From UBA6345 sp045577635 (GTDB lineage: Bacteria > Bacillota > Clostridia > Christensenellales > UBA1242), in NCBI GenBank assembly GCA_045577635.1, contig JAZNIS010000055.1:1-5594 (forward strand): a DNA stretch of 5,594 nucleotides, given 5' to 3'. Made by a program: the position numbers and the translations under genes. The notes below the pieces were generated by a model, which worked only from the letters and a program-made list of their open reading frames with translations, made no database searches and was not told where the DNA came from. Below, one piece after another: positions 1 through 5,594 of the stretch (its first letter is position 1; each line of letters starts with the position of its first letter).

Positions 1-739
1 TTTTACTTTTGCAAAAAAAGAAGAGTGTGAGTCATTAACAAAAGAGTTTGGTATTAATTTAAATAATGGATATGAAGGGTTGGTTGAATCAATATTTAAA
101 AAGTATCAAAACAAATTGTTTAAAACACACTTATTTAAGCAAACTTGGTTAAATGTTGTTGAAGAAATAAATAAAGAGAGTAATGCTTACCAGGTAGTTG
201 TTGAAACAGGAAAAGAATACATAAAACAAGTTGCTATTGAGTTGTATCCAGAAATTTTAAAGAAAAACACTTGCAATTTTATAGTGCCTCAAAAATTAGA
301 ATCAGTTAATGAAATAATTAATTATTTAATATCGCACAATCTTTTCCCTAATTATTCGGGTGGTGCTGTTTTTGGAATTGAAATGTTTGATCTTGCTGCA
401 AGATTAGATGAAGAATTTTATGCAAGTTGTACCGAATTAAAGAAATCATCAAAAAGAGAACAATTAGAAAAAGAAAAATATCAAGCATTCAAACAATTTA
501 AAGATAAATTTATAGCATATGCAGCTTGGACAATTATTGGATTAATTGTGGGTTCATTCCTTATTTTGTATTTTAAAAATGCTTATACAATTTATAATAG
601 TCCAGATTATGTAAAGGGTGTTACAGATATTTTTAAAACACCATTTAAACCTGCTGCTTTAATGTCTTTATTAATTGGTGTTTGTTCATCAGTTTTGTCG
701 GTTTTGATTTATTTTATTCTAAAAAGAAAATATAAGTAA
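1..739 (+). CDS. Hypothetical protein with two C-terminal membrane helices (5' end missing)
   Basis: I do not recognise the family. The frame is open from base 2 and runs 245 codons to TAA at 737-739, so the true start lies outside the window. A TTG at 80-82 could be read as a start, but it has no ribosome binding site and the coding frame continues upstream of it. The visible part (numbered from base 2) is a mostly polar, presumably cytoplasmic region of about 140 residues, then a charged Lys/Glu-rich stretch at about 143-170 that may form a helix or short coiled coil. A hydrophobic segment follows at about 170-191, a linker of about 27 residues, a second hydrophobic segment at about 218-240, and a basic tail ending KRKYK. 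The two helices form a hairpin, and the positive-inside rule places both termini in the cytoplasm. The linker contains NSPDYVKG. Nothing catalytic is visible. Codon use matches the neighbours. The gene is transcribed alone at its 3' end, with a terminator directly downstream. Confidence 0.8.
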   Translation, partial: FTFAKKEECESLTKEFGINLNNGYEGLVESIFKKYQNKLFKTHLFKQTWLNVVEEINKESNAYQVVVETGKEYIKQVAIELYPEILKKNTCNFIVPQKLESVNEIINYLISHNLFPNYSGGAVFGIEMFDLAARLDEEFYASCTELKKSSKREQLEKEKYQAFKQFKDKFIAYAAWTIIGLIVGSFLILYFKNAYTIYNSPDYVKGVTDIFKTPFKPAALMSLLIGVCSSVLSVLIYFILKRKYK

Positions 740-773
740 GTGGCATGTTTTAATTTATTATATTTTATTAAAT

Positions 774-802
774 AAAAGTTAACCAAACGGTTAACTTTTT
801 TT
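774..802 (+). terminator. Intrinsic terminator after the membrane protein gene
   Basis: An 11-base perfect inverted repeat (AAAAGTTAACC at 774-784 and GGTTAACTTTT at 789-799) encloses the four-base loop AAAC. The right arm runs into seven T residues (796-802). It lies 35 bases after the stop codon. The A-run on the left arm means it could also act weakly on the other strand, but no gene there needs it. Confidence 0.85.
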
Positions 803-853
803 ATTGTTTATAATTAATATTATTAAATATTATAGGTTTTACTTATAATTTAT

Positions 854-882
854 TTAAGTAAATTTTAAATTTATGTTATACT
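854..882 (+). promoter_or_regulatory. Candidate promoter of the flavodoxin-domain gene
   Basis: An extended -10 element, TG-T-TATACT, lies at 874-882. A weak -35 (TTAAGT, 854-859) is placed 17 bases upstream. Transcription would start near 889, giving a leader of roughly 25 bases with the AGGAG ribosome binding site at 903-907. The extended TG compensates for the poor -35. In sequence this AT-rich, chance matches are common, so this is a plausible reading only. Confidence 0.45.
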
Positions 883-912
883 TATTTTAGTTATAGTTAT
901 TTAGGAGTTTAT

Positions 913-1413
913 ATGGATGCAATAATTTATGTTTCAAACACAGGTTTCACACAAAAGTATGCAAAACTTTTAACCCTTGAAACAGACATTCCTAGCTACA
1001 CATTAGAAGAAGCTAAAAAGAATGTTAAAAAGGGCAGTGATGTTGTGTTTTTAGGTTGGATTATGGGTGGCAAAATTATGGGATTTAAAAAAGCTAATCG
1101 CCGTTACAAAGTTAGATGTGTTGCAGGTGTTGGCATGGATAATCCTAAAAACGAAACAGGAGAATATTTAATTAAGAAAAATAAAATTAAAAATATTCCA
1201 ACCTATTATTTGCAAGGTGGCTTTAATATGGGTAGGTTAACCGGCACATACAGTTTACTTATGCGAACAATGTTAAGGCAATTGCAAATGCAAAAAGAAA
1301 AAACCAAAGAAGATATTGATTTTGAAAAGAAAATATCTAAAGGTTTTGATAGGGTAAAACTTGAAAACTTGCAACTTGTTTTATATGAAATTAACAACTT
1401 TAATAAAAAGTAA
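913..1413 (+). CDS. Flavodoxin-domain protein
   Basis: A 166-residue cytoplasmic protein with a flavodoxin fold, expected to bind FMN and carry electrons or act as a small oxidoreductase. The N-terminal beta strand DAIIYVS is followed by SNTGFT (8-13), matching the S/T-x-T-G-x-T phosphate-binding loop of flavodoxins. The strand VVFLGW (45-50) leads into a glycine-rich loop (MGGKIMG), and a later strand ends in AGVGMDNP, where the third flavin-contacting loop is expected. The length is close to that of classical flavodoxins (about 140-180 residues). The C-terminal third is rich in Lys and Glu and looks like a helical extension. It best resembles the flavodoxin-domain family related to HemG-type proteins often seen in Firmicutes. 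Partner and substrate cannot be read from the sequence. AGGAG at 903-907, five bases before the ATG, supports the start. The gene stands alone between two terminators. Confidence 0.85.
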   Translation: MDAIIYVSNTGFTQKYAKLLTLETDIPSYTLEEAKKNVKKGSDVVFLGWIMGGKIMGFKKANRRYKVRCVAGVGMDNPKNETGEYLIKKNKIKNIPTYYLQGGFNMGRLTGTYSLLMRTMLRQLQMQKEKTKEDIDFEKKISKGFDRVKLENLQLVLYEINNFNKK

Positions 1414-1424
1414 AAACAATTATT

Positions 1425-1451
1425 AAAAAGCACTAAATTTAGTGCTTTTTT
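1425..1451 (+). terminator. Intrinsic terminator after the flavodoxin-domain gene
   Basis: A perfect palindrome has arms AAAAAGCACTAAA (1425-1437) and TTTAGTGCTTTTT (1438-1450). It folds into a stem of about 11 base pairs with an AATT loop, and the T-run ends at 1451. It starts 11 bases after the stop codon. Because it is symmetrical, it could terminate transcription in both directions. Confidence 0.85.
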
Positions 1452-1541
1452 GTTTGTTTGCATAATAGTTTGCATAGTAGGTTTTATGTTTATAATATTT
1501 AAAACTTTTTATTAATTAAATTTAATATTAACTAATTTTGT

Positions 1542-1570
1542 TTGGTTTGTTTTTTTTATAGTGATAAAAT
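1542..1570 (+). promoter_or_regulatory. Candidate promoter of the aconitase X operon
   Basis: TTGGTT (1542-1547) and an extended -10, TG-A-TAAAAT (1562-1570), are separated by 17 bases. Predicted transcription starts near 1577, leaving a leader of about 48 bases. A second possibility is the perfect TATAAT at 1491-1496, but its upstream partner is weak (TTTGCA at 1469-1474, 16-base spacer). The first is preferred because an inverted repeat sits directly at its start point. Confidence 0.45.
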
Positions 1571-1603
1571 GAAATTAGACAAAATAATTTTTGTTAAATT
1601 TCA
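1570..1603 (+). repeat. Operator-like inverted repeat at the predicted start of the aconitase X transcript
   Basis: Two 15-base arms (1570-1584 and 1589-1603) surround the centre TAAT. The pairing blocks are GAAATT with AATTTC and ACAAAA with TTTTGT, and the outermost T pairs with A. Between the blocks are one A-A mismatch and one G-U-type pair. The repeat begins at the last base of the predicted -10 and covers the expected transcription start, a standard place for a repressor. The alternative is an RNA hairpin in the leader, but it lacks a U-tract and is very AT-rich, so it would be weak as a terminator. The regulator is not identifiable here. Confidence 0.5.
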
Positions 1604-1624
1604 AAATATTAAAGGGGGAGTTAA

Positions 1625-2902
1625 ATGAAATTAACAAAAGAAGAACAGGAAATTTTAAATGGCTCCGAAGGTGAAACCAAAGCAAAAATTTTAAGAACTT
1701 TGGTGCAATTTGGTGATGTTTTTGGTGCTGAAAAATTAGTTCCTGTTACACATGATGCACATTTAGTAACATCATTTGGTATTAGTTTAATTAAACCATT
1801 ATTTAGAATAATGGACGAAATTATTGATGCAGGTATCACTGCAAAATTACCTTTTACAGTTGACCCACGACCTATTGATTATGAAAATGTTAAATGCACA
1901 ATTTTAGATAAATTAATTTTTAGTAAAATTATGTATGGTCAACAAAAAAGATATGAAGAACAACTTAAAAAAATCGGCTTAAAAAGCACTGATGGTTTTA
2001 CATGTACTTGTTATATGGATGAAGTTGGCAACATTCCAAAATATGGCGATATTTTAACTTGGGCAGAAAGTAGTGCAGTTGTTTATGCAAACTCTGTTTT
2101 GGGTGCTAGATGTAACCGTAATTCTGGTATGTTAGATATTTTTGGTGCAATCATTGGTAAAGTTCCTTATTTTGGATTATTAACCGATGAAGGTCGTCAA
2201 GCTGATTGGATTATTAAAGTTGAAACAACTAAAAAACCAGAAGCTCAAATTTTAGGTAGTGCCATTGGTTTAAAGGTTATGGATGCTGTTCCTTATGTTT
2301 ATGGTTTAGATAAGTTTATTGGAACTGAATTAAACGATGAAACAAAAAGTTATTTAAAAGATTTTGGTGCTGCAACAGCTTCTAACGGTGCAGTTGGACT
2401 ATATCATATTGACAACCTAACACCAGAAGCTAAAAATTATGGTGATCAATTAATTAACAAAAATGCACAAGTTTATGTTATTGATGATGCCGAACTTGAA
2501 AGAGTTTATAAAAGCTATCCTGTGCTTTGGAAAAATCCAGATGCAAAACCGGAAAGAGCATTTATTGGTTGTCCACATTTAAGCTATAATCAATTAGTTG
2601 AATGGGCAAACAATATTATTAACGGATTAAAAGAAACAGGTAGAAAAAAAGTTACATTAACAACAATTTTAACAACTAGCCCAGCTGTTAGAAAAAAATT
2701 TGAAGAAACCGAACTTTATAAAGAACTTGTTAAAACAGGTGCAAAAGTTTCAAGTATTTGTCCATTAATGTACACAAATAACCCAATTGCAGGTAAAAAA
2801 CCTATTTTAACATCATCTAATAAACTTCGTACTTATTCAAAAGCGAAATACTTAAAAGATGCCGATATTTTAAATGTTATTATTGGTAAGGAGGGCAACT
2901 AA
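1625..2902 (+). CDS. Aconitase X, large catalytic subunit (DUF521 family)
   Basis: The 425-residue catalytic subunit of an aconitase X (AcnX) dehydratase, an iron-dependent cytosolic enzyme that removes water from a hydroxy acid. Known members are bacterial cis-3-hydroxy-L-proline dehydratases and archaeal phosphomevalonate dehydratase. The substrate of this one cannot be told from sequence alone. Family signatures are FTCTCY (126-130 region, Cys127 and Cys129), GNIPKYG (135-141), WAESSAVVYANSVLGARCNR (146-165), IGCPH (314-318, Cys316), SSICP (Cys379) and TSSNKLRTY near the C-terminus. Cys127, Cys316 and Cys379 are the likely iron-centre ligands by family resemblance. Cys129 and Cys163 are additional. 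The chain covers only the catalytic part. The swivelling domain, fused in single-chain forms, is encoded by the next gene. AAAGGGGGAG at 1611-1620, four bases before the ATG, fixes the start. Confidence 0.93.
   Translation: MKLTKEEQEILNGSEGETKAKILRTLVQFGDVFGAEKLVPVTHDAHLVTSFGISLIKPLFRIMDEIIDAGITAKLPFTVDPRPIDYENVKCTILDKLIFSKIMYGQQKRYEEQLKKIGLKSTDGFTCTCYMDEVGNIPKYGDILTWAESSAVVYANSVLGARCNRNSGMLDIFGAIIGKVPYFGLLTDEGRQADWIIKVETTKKPEAQILGSAIGLKVMDAVPYVYGLDKFIGTELNDETKSYLKDFGAATASNGAVGLYHIDNLTPEAKNYGDQLINKNAQVYVIDDAELERVYKSYPVLWKNPDAKPERAFIGCPHLSYNQLVEWANNIINGLKETGRKKVTLTTILTTSPAVRKKFEETELYKELVKTGAKVSSICPLMYTNNPIAGKKPILTSSNKLRTYSKAKYLKDADILNVIIGKEGN
2888..2894 (+). promoter_or_regulatory. Strong ribosome binding site of the small subunit, inside the large-subunit gene
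   Basis: AAGGAGG, nearly the full anti-16S complement, lies within the last codons of the upstream gene and seven bases before the ATG at 2902. It fixes the small-subunit start. With the TAATG overlap it suggests translational coupling, so that the two subunits are made in matched amounts. Confidence 0.85.
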
Positions 2903-3348
2903 TGGAAAAAGTTTTTAAAGGTAGAGTTGTTGGCGGTGGAAATTTAACAGGTGAAGCAGTTGTTTCAAGACAAGGTGTTAACACACTTGCAACATTTCAA
3001 TCAAGTGCTCTTAAAAATGCAAAGCAAGTTTTAAGTTCCGACCAAAATAATGCAGATATTTACAAACAAAATTTAACAGGTAAAATTTTATGTTTACCAA
3101 AAACAATTGGTTCAACAACAGGTGGTTTAGTTATTCAAGCAATTTGTGCTATGGGAATTAATCCAAGTGCTATGTTATTTTCAGAAGAAATTGATTCTCT
3201 TGCTTGTTCAGGAATTATATTGGCTAGAAATTGGGAAAACTGTCCAATTATTGCCATTGATAAGTTAGGTGATGAATTCCTACAATATGTTCAAACAGGC
3301 GATAAAATTGAAATTTTGGAAGATGGAACAGTTAAAGTAATTAGATAA
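2902..3348 (+). CDS. Aconitase X, small swivelling-domain subunit (DUF126 family)
   Basis: A 148-residue partner of the catalytic subunit encoded just upstream. In AcnX enzymes this beta-barrel/swivel domain closes over the active site and supplies substrate-contacting residues, so both chains are needed for activity. Family marks are GRVVGGGNLTGEAVVS near the N-terminus, the loop LPKTIGSTTGG at about 66-76 whose serine/threonine residues are expected at the active site, NPSAMLFSEEIDSLACSGIILA in the middle, and a terminal strand region GDKIEILEDGTVKVI. The ATG overlaps the upstream stop by one base (TAATG), and the length fits separate-subunit forms of the family. The two-chain arrangement is found both in archaeal phosphomevalonate dehydratases and in a subset of bacterial enzymes, so it does not settle the substrate. 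A terminator follows nine bases after the stop. Confidence 0.92.
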   Translation: MEKVFKGRVVGGGNLTGEAVVSRQGVNTLATFQSSALKNAKQVLSSDQNNADIYKQNLTGKILCLPKTIGSTTGGLVIQAICAMGINPSAMLFSEEIDSLACSGIILARNWENCPIIAIDKLGDEFLQYVQTGDKIEILEDGTVKVIR

Positions 3349-3356
3349 TAAAAATT

Positions 3357-3385
3357 AAAACCGTTTAAAATAATAAACGGTTTTT
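3357..3385 (+). terminator. Intrinsic terminator of the aconitase X operon
   Basis: The arms AAAACCGTTTA (3357-3367) and TAAACGGTTTT (3374-3384) pair perfectly over 11 bases around the loop AAATAA. They end in a run of five T residues, then C and four more T. The terminator marks the end of the two-gene operon and separates it from the TtcA-like gene. Confidence 0.87.
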
Positions 3386-3406
3386 CTTTTATTTGCTGTT
3401 TAATTG

Positions 3407-3415
3407 TGTTAAAAT
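3407..3415 (+). promoter_or_regulatory. Candidate extended -10 promoter of the TtcA-like gene
   Basis: TG-T-TAAAAT ends six bases before the ATG at 3422, so transcription would start at or next to the A of the start codon. No good -35 is visible at the usual distance (3387-3392 is TTTTAT). It is the only promoter-like element between the upstream terminator and the gene. Confidence 0.4.
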
Positions 3416-3421
3416 TGCTGT

Positions 3422-4261
3422 ATGGATAGATTACAAGAAATTGAAAGAACAATAATAAAAAAATATCGTAATAATATTTGGAAAAAGTTTATTAGAGCAG
3501 TTGTGGATTTTAAACTTATTGAACCAAACGATAATATTGCTGTTTGCATTAGTGGTGGCAAAGATAGTATGATTTTGGCTAAATGTATGCAGGAATTAAA
3601 AAAGCATGGTAAGTTTGATTTTGGTTTAAAGTTTATTGTTATGGATCCAGGTTATGCAAAACCTAATAGGGAATTAATTGAAAGCAACCTAAAATTATTG
3701 GGTATTGATGCTGTAATTTTTGAAACCAACATTTTTACTGCTGTAACCGAAATTACTGATTCGCCTTGCTATTTGTGTGCCCGTATGAGAAGGGGGTATT
3801 TATATAAAAAAGCACAAGAGTTAGGTTGTAATAAAATTGCATTAGGACATCATTTTGACGATGTTATTGAAACGGTTTTAATTTCAATGTTTTATGGTGC
3901 CGAATATAAAACAATGATGCCTAAATTAAAATCAACAAATCACCCAGGAATGGAACTTATAAGGCCACTTTATTATGTTAAGGAAGCTGATATTAAACAT
4001 TGGCAAACCTTTAACGAATTAAAGTTTTTACAATGTGCTTGCAAGTTTACTGATGGGTTAGCACAAGGCAAAATTTCGGGGAAAAGACAAGAAGTTAAGG
4101 AATTAATTGCTAATTTACGAAACATTAACGAAAACATTGATATAAACATTTTTAGAAGTTTGTGCTCTGTTAACTTATCAACAATTTTAGGGTACAAACA
4201 AAATAATAAACTAATTAGTTTTTTAGATAACTATAATAATAATGTTGCCGAAGAAGAGTAA
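3422..4261 (+). CDS. ttcA: TtcA-like tRNA thiolation PP-loop ATPase
   Basis: A 279-residue cytoplasmic enzyme of the TtcA/TilS PP-loop superfamily. TtcA adenylates the base and replaces oxygen with sulfur to make 2-thiocytidine at tRNA position 32, using a [4Fe-4S] cluster. The PP-loop is VCISGGKDSM (41-50). SPCYLCARMRRG (115-124) gives the Cys116-x-x-Cys119 pair, and LGHHFDDVIET (141-151) is the second nucleotide/metal-contacting motif. Cys205 or Cys207 in QCACKFTD is the expected third cluster ligand. The arrangement and length fit clostridial members of the family, somewhat shorter than E. coli TtcA (about 311 residues). The first residues, MDRLQEIERTIIKKYRNNIW, align with the usual N-terminus of such proteins, so the ATG at 3422 should be right although no Shine-Dalgarno site precedes it. 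The tRNA target is inferred from the family, and a related thiolation role cannot be excluded. Confidence 0.85.
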   Translation: MDRLQEIERTIIKKYRNNIWKKFIRAVVDFKLIEPNDNIAVCISGGKDSMILAKCMQELKKHGKFDFGLKFIVMDPGYAKPNRELIESNLKLLGIDAVIFETNIFTAVTEITDSPCYLCARMRRGYLYKKAQELGCNKIALGHHFDDVIETVLISMFYGAEYKTMMPKLKSTNHPGMELIRPLYYVKEADIKHWQTFNELKFLQCACKFTDGLAQGKISGKRQEVKELIANLRNINENIDINIFRSLCSVNLSTILGYKQNNKLISFLDNYNNNVAEEE

Positions 4262-4288
4262 TCACAATAATGTGGTTATTCTTTTTTT
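4254..4288 (+). terminator. Intrinsic terminator overlapping the end of the TtcA-like gene
   Basis: Left arm 4254-4265 (AAGAGTAATCAC) pairs with 4272-4283 (GTGGTTATTCTT) over 12 positions, two of them G-U. The loop is AATAAT and the T-run is seven bases (4282-4288). The left arm includes the last codons and the TAA stop, so the ribosome finishing translation would sit on the stem. Confidence 0.8.
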
Positions 4289-4334
4289 AACTTAATTTAA
4301 ATGGCTGTCATATATATTTCTAAATTGCTTTATT

Positions 4335-4340
4335 GAGGTG
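4335..4340 (+). promoter_or_regulatory. Ribosome binding site that sets a TTG start
   Basis: GAGGTG is followed by a five-base spacer and TTG at 4346-4348. An in-frame TGA at 4334-4336 prevents any earlier start. No in-frame ATG occurs before the LysM domains, so this site and the TTG define the beginning of the LysM-GH18 gene. Confidence 0.8.
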
Positions 4341-4345
4341 AAAAT

Positions 4346-5594
4346 TTGGAAATTTATGTTGTAAAAAAAGGGGACACAATTTATTCAATTGCCCAAAAAT
4401 ATTCCGTTTCTGCTGAAAAAATTATTGCAGACAACCAACTAACCGAAAATGCTGTTAACAATTTGGTTGTGGGGCAAACATTAGTTATTTTAAAAAATGA
4501 TGTTACATATAAGGTTGTTAGTGGTGATACATTGTTTAATATTGCAAAAAAATATTCTGTAACACTAACCGAATTGTTTAAAGCAAATCCTGAAATAACA
4601 AATCCATTAAATTTGCAGGTTGGTCAGGAAATTATAATTCCTTATTCTAACTTAAACAAACCTGAAATTGAAGTTAATGGTTATTGTTTTCCTAACATAA
4701 ACAGGGAAACCTTAAATAAAACCTTGCCTAGTTTAACCTACTTATCAATTTTTAGTTACGAAATTTTACCTAACGGAAATTTAACAGGTTTAAATAATGA
4801 TGAAGAATTAATTAATGTTGCCCGAAAAAATAATGTAGCACCAATTATGGTTGTTACAAACATTGAAAATGGTGAAACATTTTCTAGTGAACTAGCAAGG
4901 CAAATTTTTACAAATCCTGTAAGTCAAGCCAACTTAATTGCTAACATTTTAAGTACTATGCAAACTAAAAAATATTACGGAGTTAACATAGATTTTGAGT
5001 ATTTATACCCAGAAGATAGAGAACTATATAATTCCTTTTTAGAAAGTTTAAGTTTGGCAATTAAACCCTTTGGTTTTATATTAACAACAGCAGTTGCTCC
5101 CAAAATTTTTAGTAATCAACAAGGGCTGCTTTATGAGGCTCACGATTATAATTTTCATGGGAAAGTTGCAAACGGTGTAATTATTATGACCTACGAATGG
5201 GGTTATACTTATGGTCCACCTAGGGCTGTTGCTCCTGCTAACGAAGTTAAAAAAGTTTTAGATTATGCCGTAACCGAAATTCCTAGCAAAAAAATTTTTA
5301 TGGGAATGCCTAATTATGGTTACGATTGGAATATTCCTTATGTTGAAGGCGGTGCGGCAAAAGCCATTTCAAATGTTTCTGCTGTAAATTTGGCAAGGGA
5401 AGTTGGTTCTTATATTAATTATAGTGAAAAGGAACAAGCACCGTATTTTAATTACTACACAAATAGTGGCGAACGGGAAGTTTGGTTTGATGATGCTAAA
5501 AGTGTTCAAACTAGGTTAAAGTTTGTTACCGACCTTAATCTTGGTGGGGTTAGTTATTGGACCATAAGTCGGAGGCCAAGCGGTCTTAGGAAGA
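4346..5594 (+). CDS. LysM-GH18 peptidoglycan glucosaminidase, SleL/YaaH type (3' end missing)
   Basis: A cell-wall hydrolase resembling the SleL/YaaH family of Bacillus, which cut spore-cortex peptidoglycan at N-acetylglucosamine bonds during germination. Starting at TTG, 416 codons are open to the window edge. Family members are about 430 residues, so only a short C-terminal piece is probably missing. Two LysM repeats come first, about 3-49 (YVVKKGDTIYSIAQKY) and 55-99 (YKVVSGDTLFNIAKKY), for binding glycan. A GH18 barrel follows from about 105. Its catalytic motif GVNIDFE (212-218) places Asp216 and the proton-donor Glu218. EWGYTYGPPRAVAP and FMGMPNYGYDW are further family blocks. There is no signal peptide, as in SleL/YaaH, whose members are built into the spore from the mother cell or coat. 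A spore role is inferred from the family, since GH18-LysM proteins also act on vegetative walls. It follows a terminator and is its own unit. Confidence 0.9.
   Translation, partial: MEIYVVKKGDTIYSIAQKYSVSAEKIIADNQLTENAVNNLVVGQTLVILKNDVTYKVVSGDTLFNIAKKYSVTLTELFKANPEITNPLNLQVGQEIIIPYSNLNKPEIEVNGYCFPNINRETLNKTLPSLTYLSIFSYEILPNGNLTGLNNDEELINVARKNNVAPIMVVTNIENGETFSSELARQIFTNPVSQANLIANILSTMQTKKYYGVNIDFEYLYPEDRELYNSFLESLSLAIKPFGFILTTAVAPKIFSNQQGLLYEAHDYNFHGKVANGVIIMTYEWGYTYGPPRAVAPANEVKKVLDYAVTEIPSKKIFMGMPNYGYDWNIPYVEGGAAKAISNVSAVNLAREVGSYINYSEKEQAPYFNYYTNSGEREVWFDDAKSVQTRLKFVTDLNLGGVSYWTISRRPSGLRK

Noticed and set aside
80..739. A complete 219-residue protein starting at TTG 80
   Set aside because: The same frame is open to the left edge with ordinary codon use, and no ribosome binding site precedes 80. 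It is the 3' part of a longer gene.
1206..1475. Minus-strand open frame of 89 codons
   Set aside because: It is antisense to the flavodoxin-domain gene and runs through the terminator hairpin. It has no family resemblance and is probably a shadow.
1574..1590. Possible Spo0A box near the aconitase X start
   Set aside because: The segment has GACAAAAT but lacks the CG of the TGTCGAA-type core. The inverted-repeat reading explains it better.
1621..1839. Minus-strand open frame of 72 codons
   Set aside because: It is antisense to the well-supported aconitase X large subunit and has no recognisable protein.
3973..4197. Minus-strand open frame of 74 codons
   Set aside because: It is antisense to conserved C-terminal blocks of the TtcA-like gene and has no ribosome binding site support.
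913..4261. Flavodoxin, aconitase X and TtcA-like genes as one iron-sulfur or redox operon
   Set aside because: Strong terminators at 1425-1451 and 3357-3385 separate the three units. Shared orientation and shared iron-sulfur chemistry alone do not support a joint system.
4309..4317. CATATATAT as a sporulation sigma-factor -10 for the LysM-GH18 gene
   Set aside because: It resembles sigma-E/G/K -10 elements only partly (mismatches at informative positions), and no convincing -35 lies at the right distance. AT-rich chance is likely, so no promoter is called.

Overview
The window is strongly AT-rich. All five stop codons seen are TAA, TTG is used as a start, and Shine-Dalgarno sites are strong (AAGGAGG, GGGGGAG, GAGGTG). 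AGA/AGG codons are preferred over CGN, and intrinsic terminators are compact with short U-tracts. Together with a SleL/YaaH-type LysM-GH18 enzyme and a TtcA-like protein of the kind common in Clostridia, this points to a low-GC Firmicute, probably an uncultured, possibly endospore-forming clostridial lineage. That placement is inference from style and gene content; there is no marker gene to fix it.

Layout (all genes on the + strand). 1-739: 3' part of a gene for a protein of unknown function with two C-terminal membrane helices, closed by a terminator (774-802). 913-1413: a flavodoxin-domain protein with its own candidate promoter, closed by a terminator (1425-1451). 1625-3348: a two-gene operon for a split aconitase X enzyme, a large catalytic subunit (425 aa) and a small swivelling-domain subunit (148 aa) overlapping by one base, closed by a terminator (3357-3385). 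3422-4261: a TtcA-like PP-loop ATPase with an iron-sulfur-type cysteine pattern and no visible ribosome binding site. Its terminator (4254-4288) overlaps its stop codon. 4346 to the end: a TTG-initiated protein with two LysM domains and a GH18 catalytic domain, cut by the window edge.

Each transcription unit has its own terminator, so the window holds five separate units, not one pathway cluster. The only clear functional partnership is the aconitase X pair, whose two subunits should form one dehydratase. No gene for hydroxyproline, mevalonate or any other likely substrate pathway lies beside it. Intergenic spaces are all under 215 bases. No tRNA, rRNA, CRISPR array, insertion sequence or known riboswitch was recognised.

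The points most worth a second look are the orphan split aconitase X with an operator-like inverted repeat at its predicted transcription start, the apparent leaderless arrangement of the TtcA-like gene, and the unidentified membrane protein at the left edge. I did not find convincing evidence of a wholly new system.
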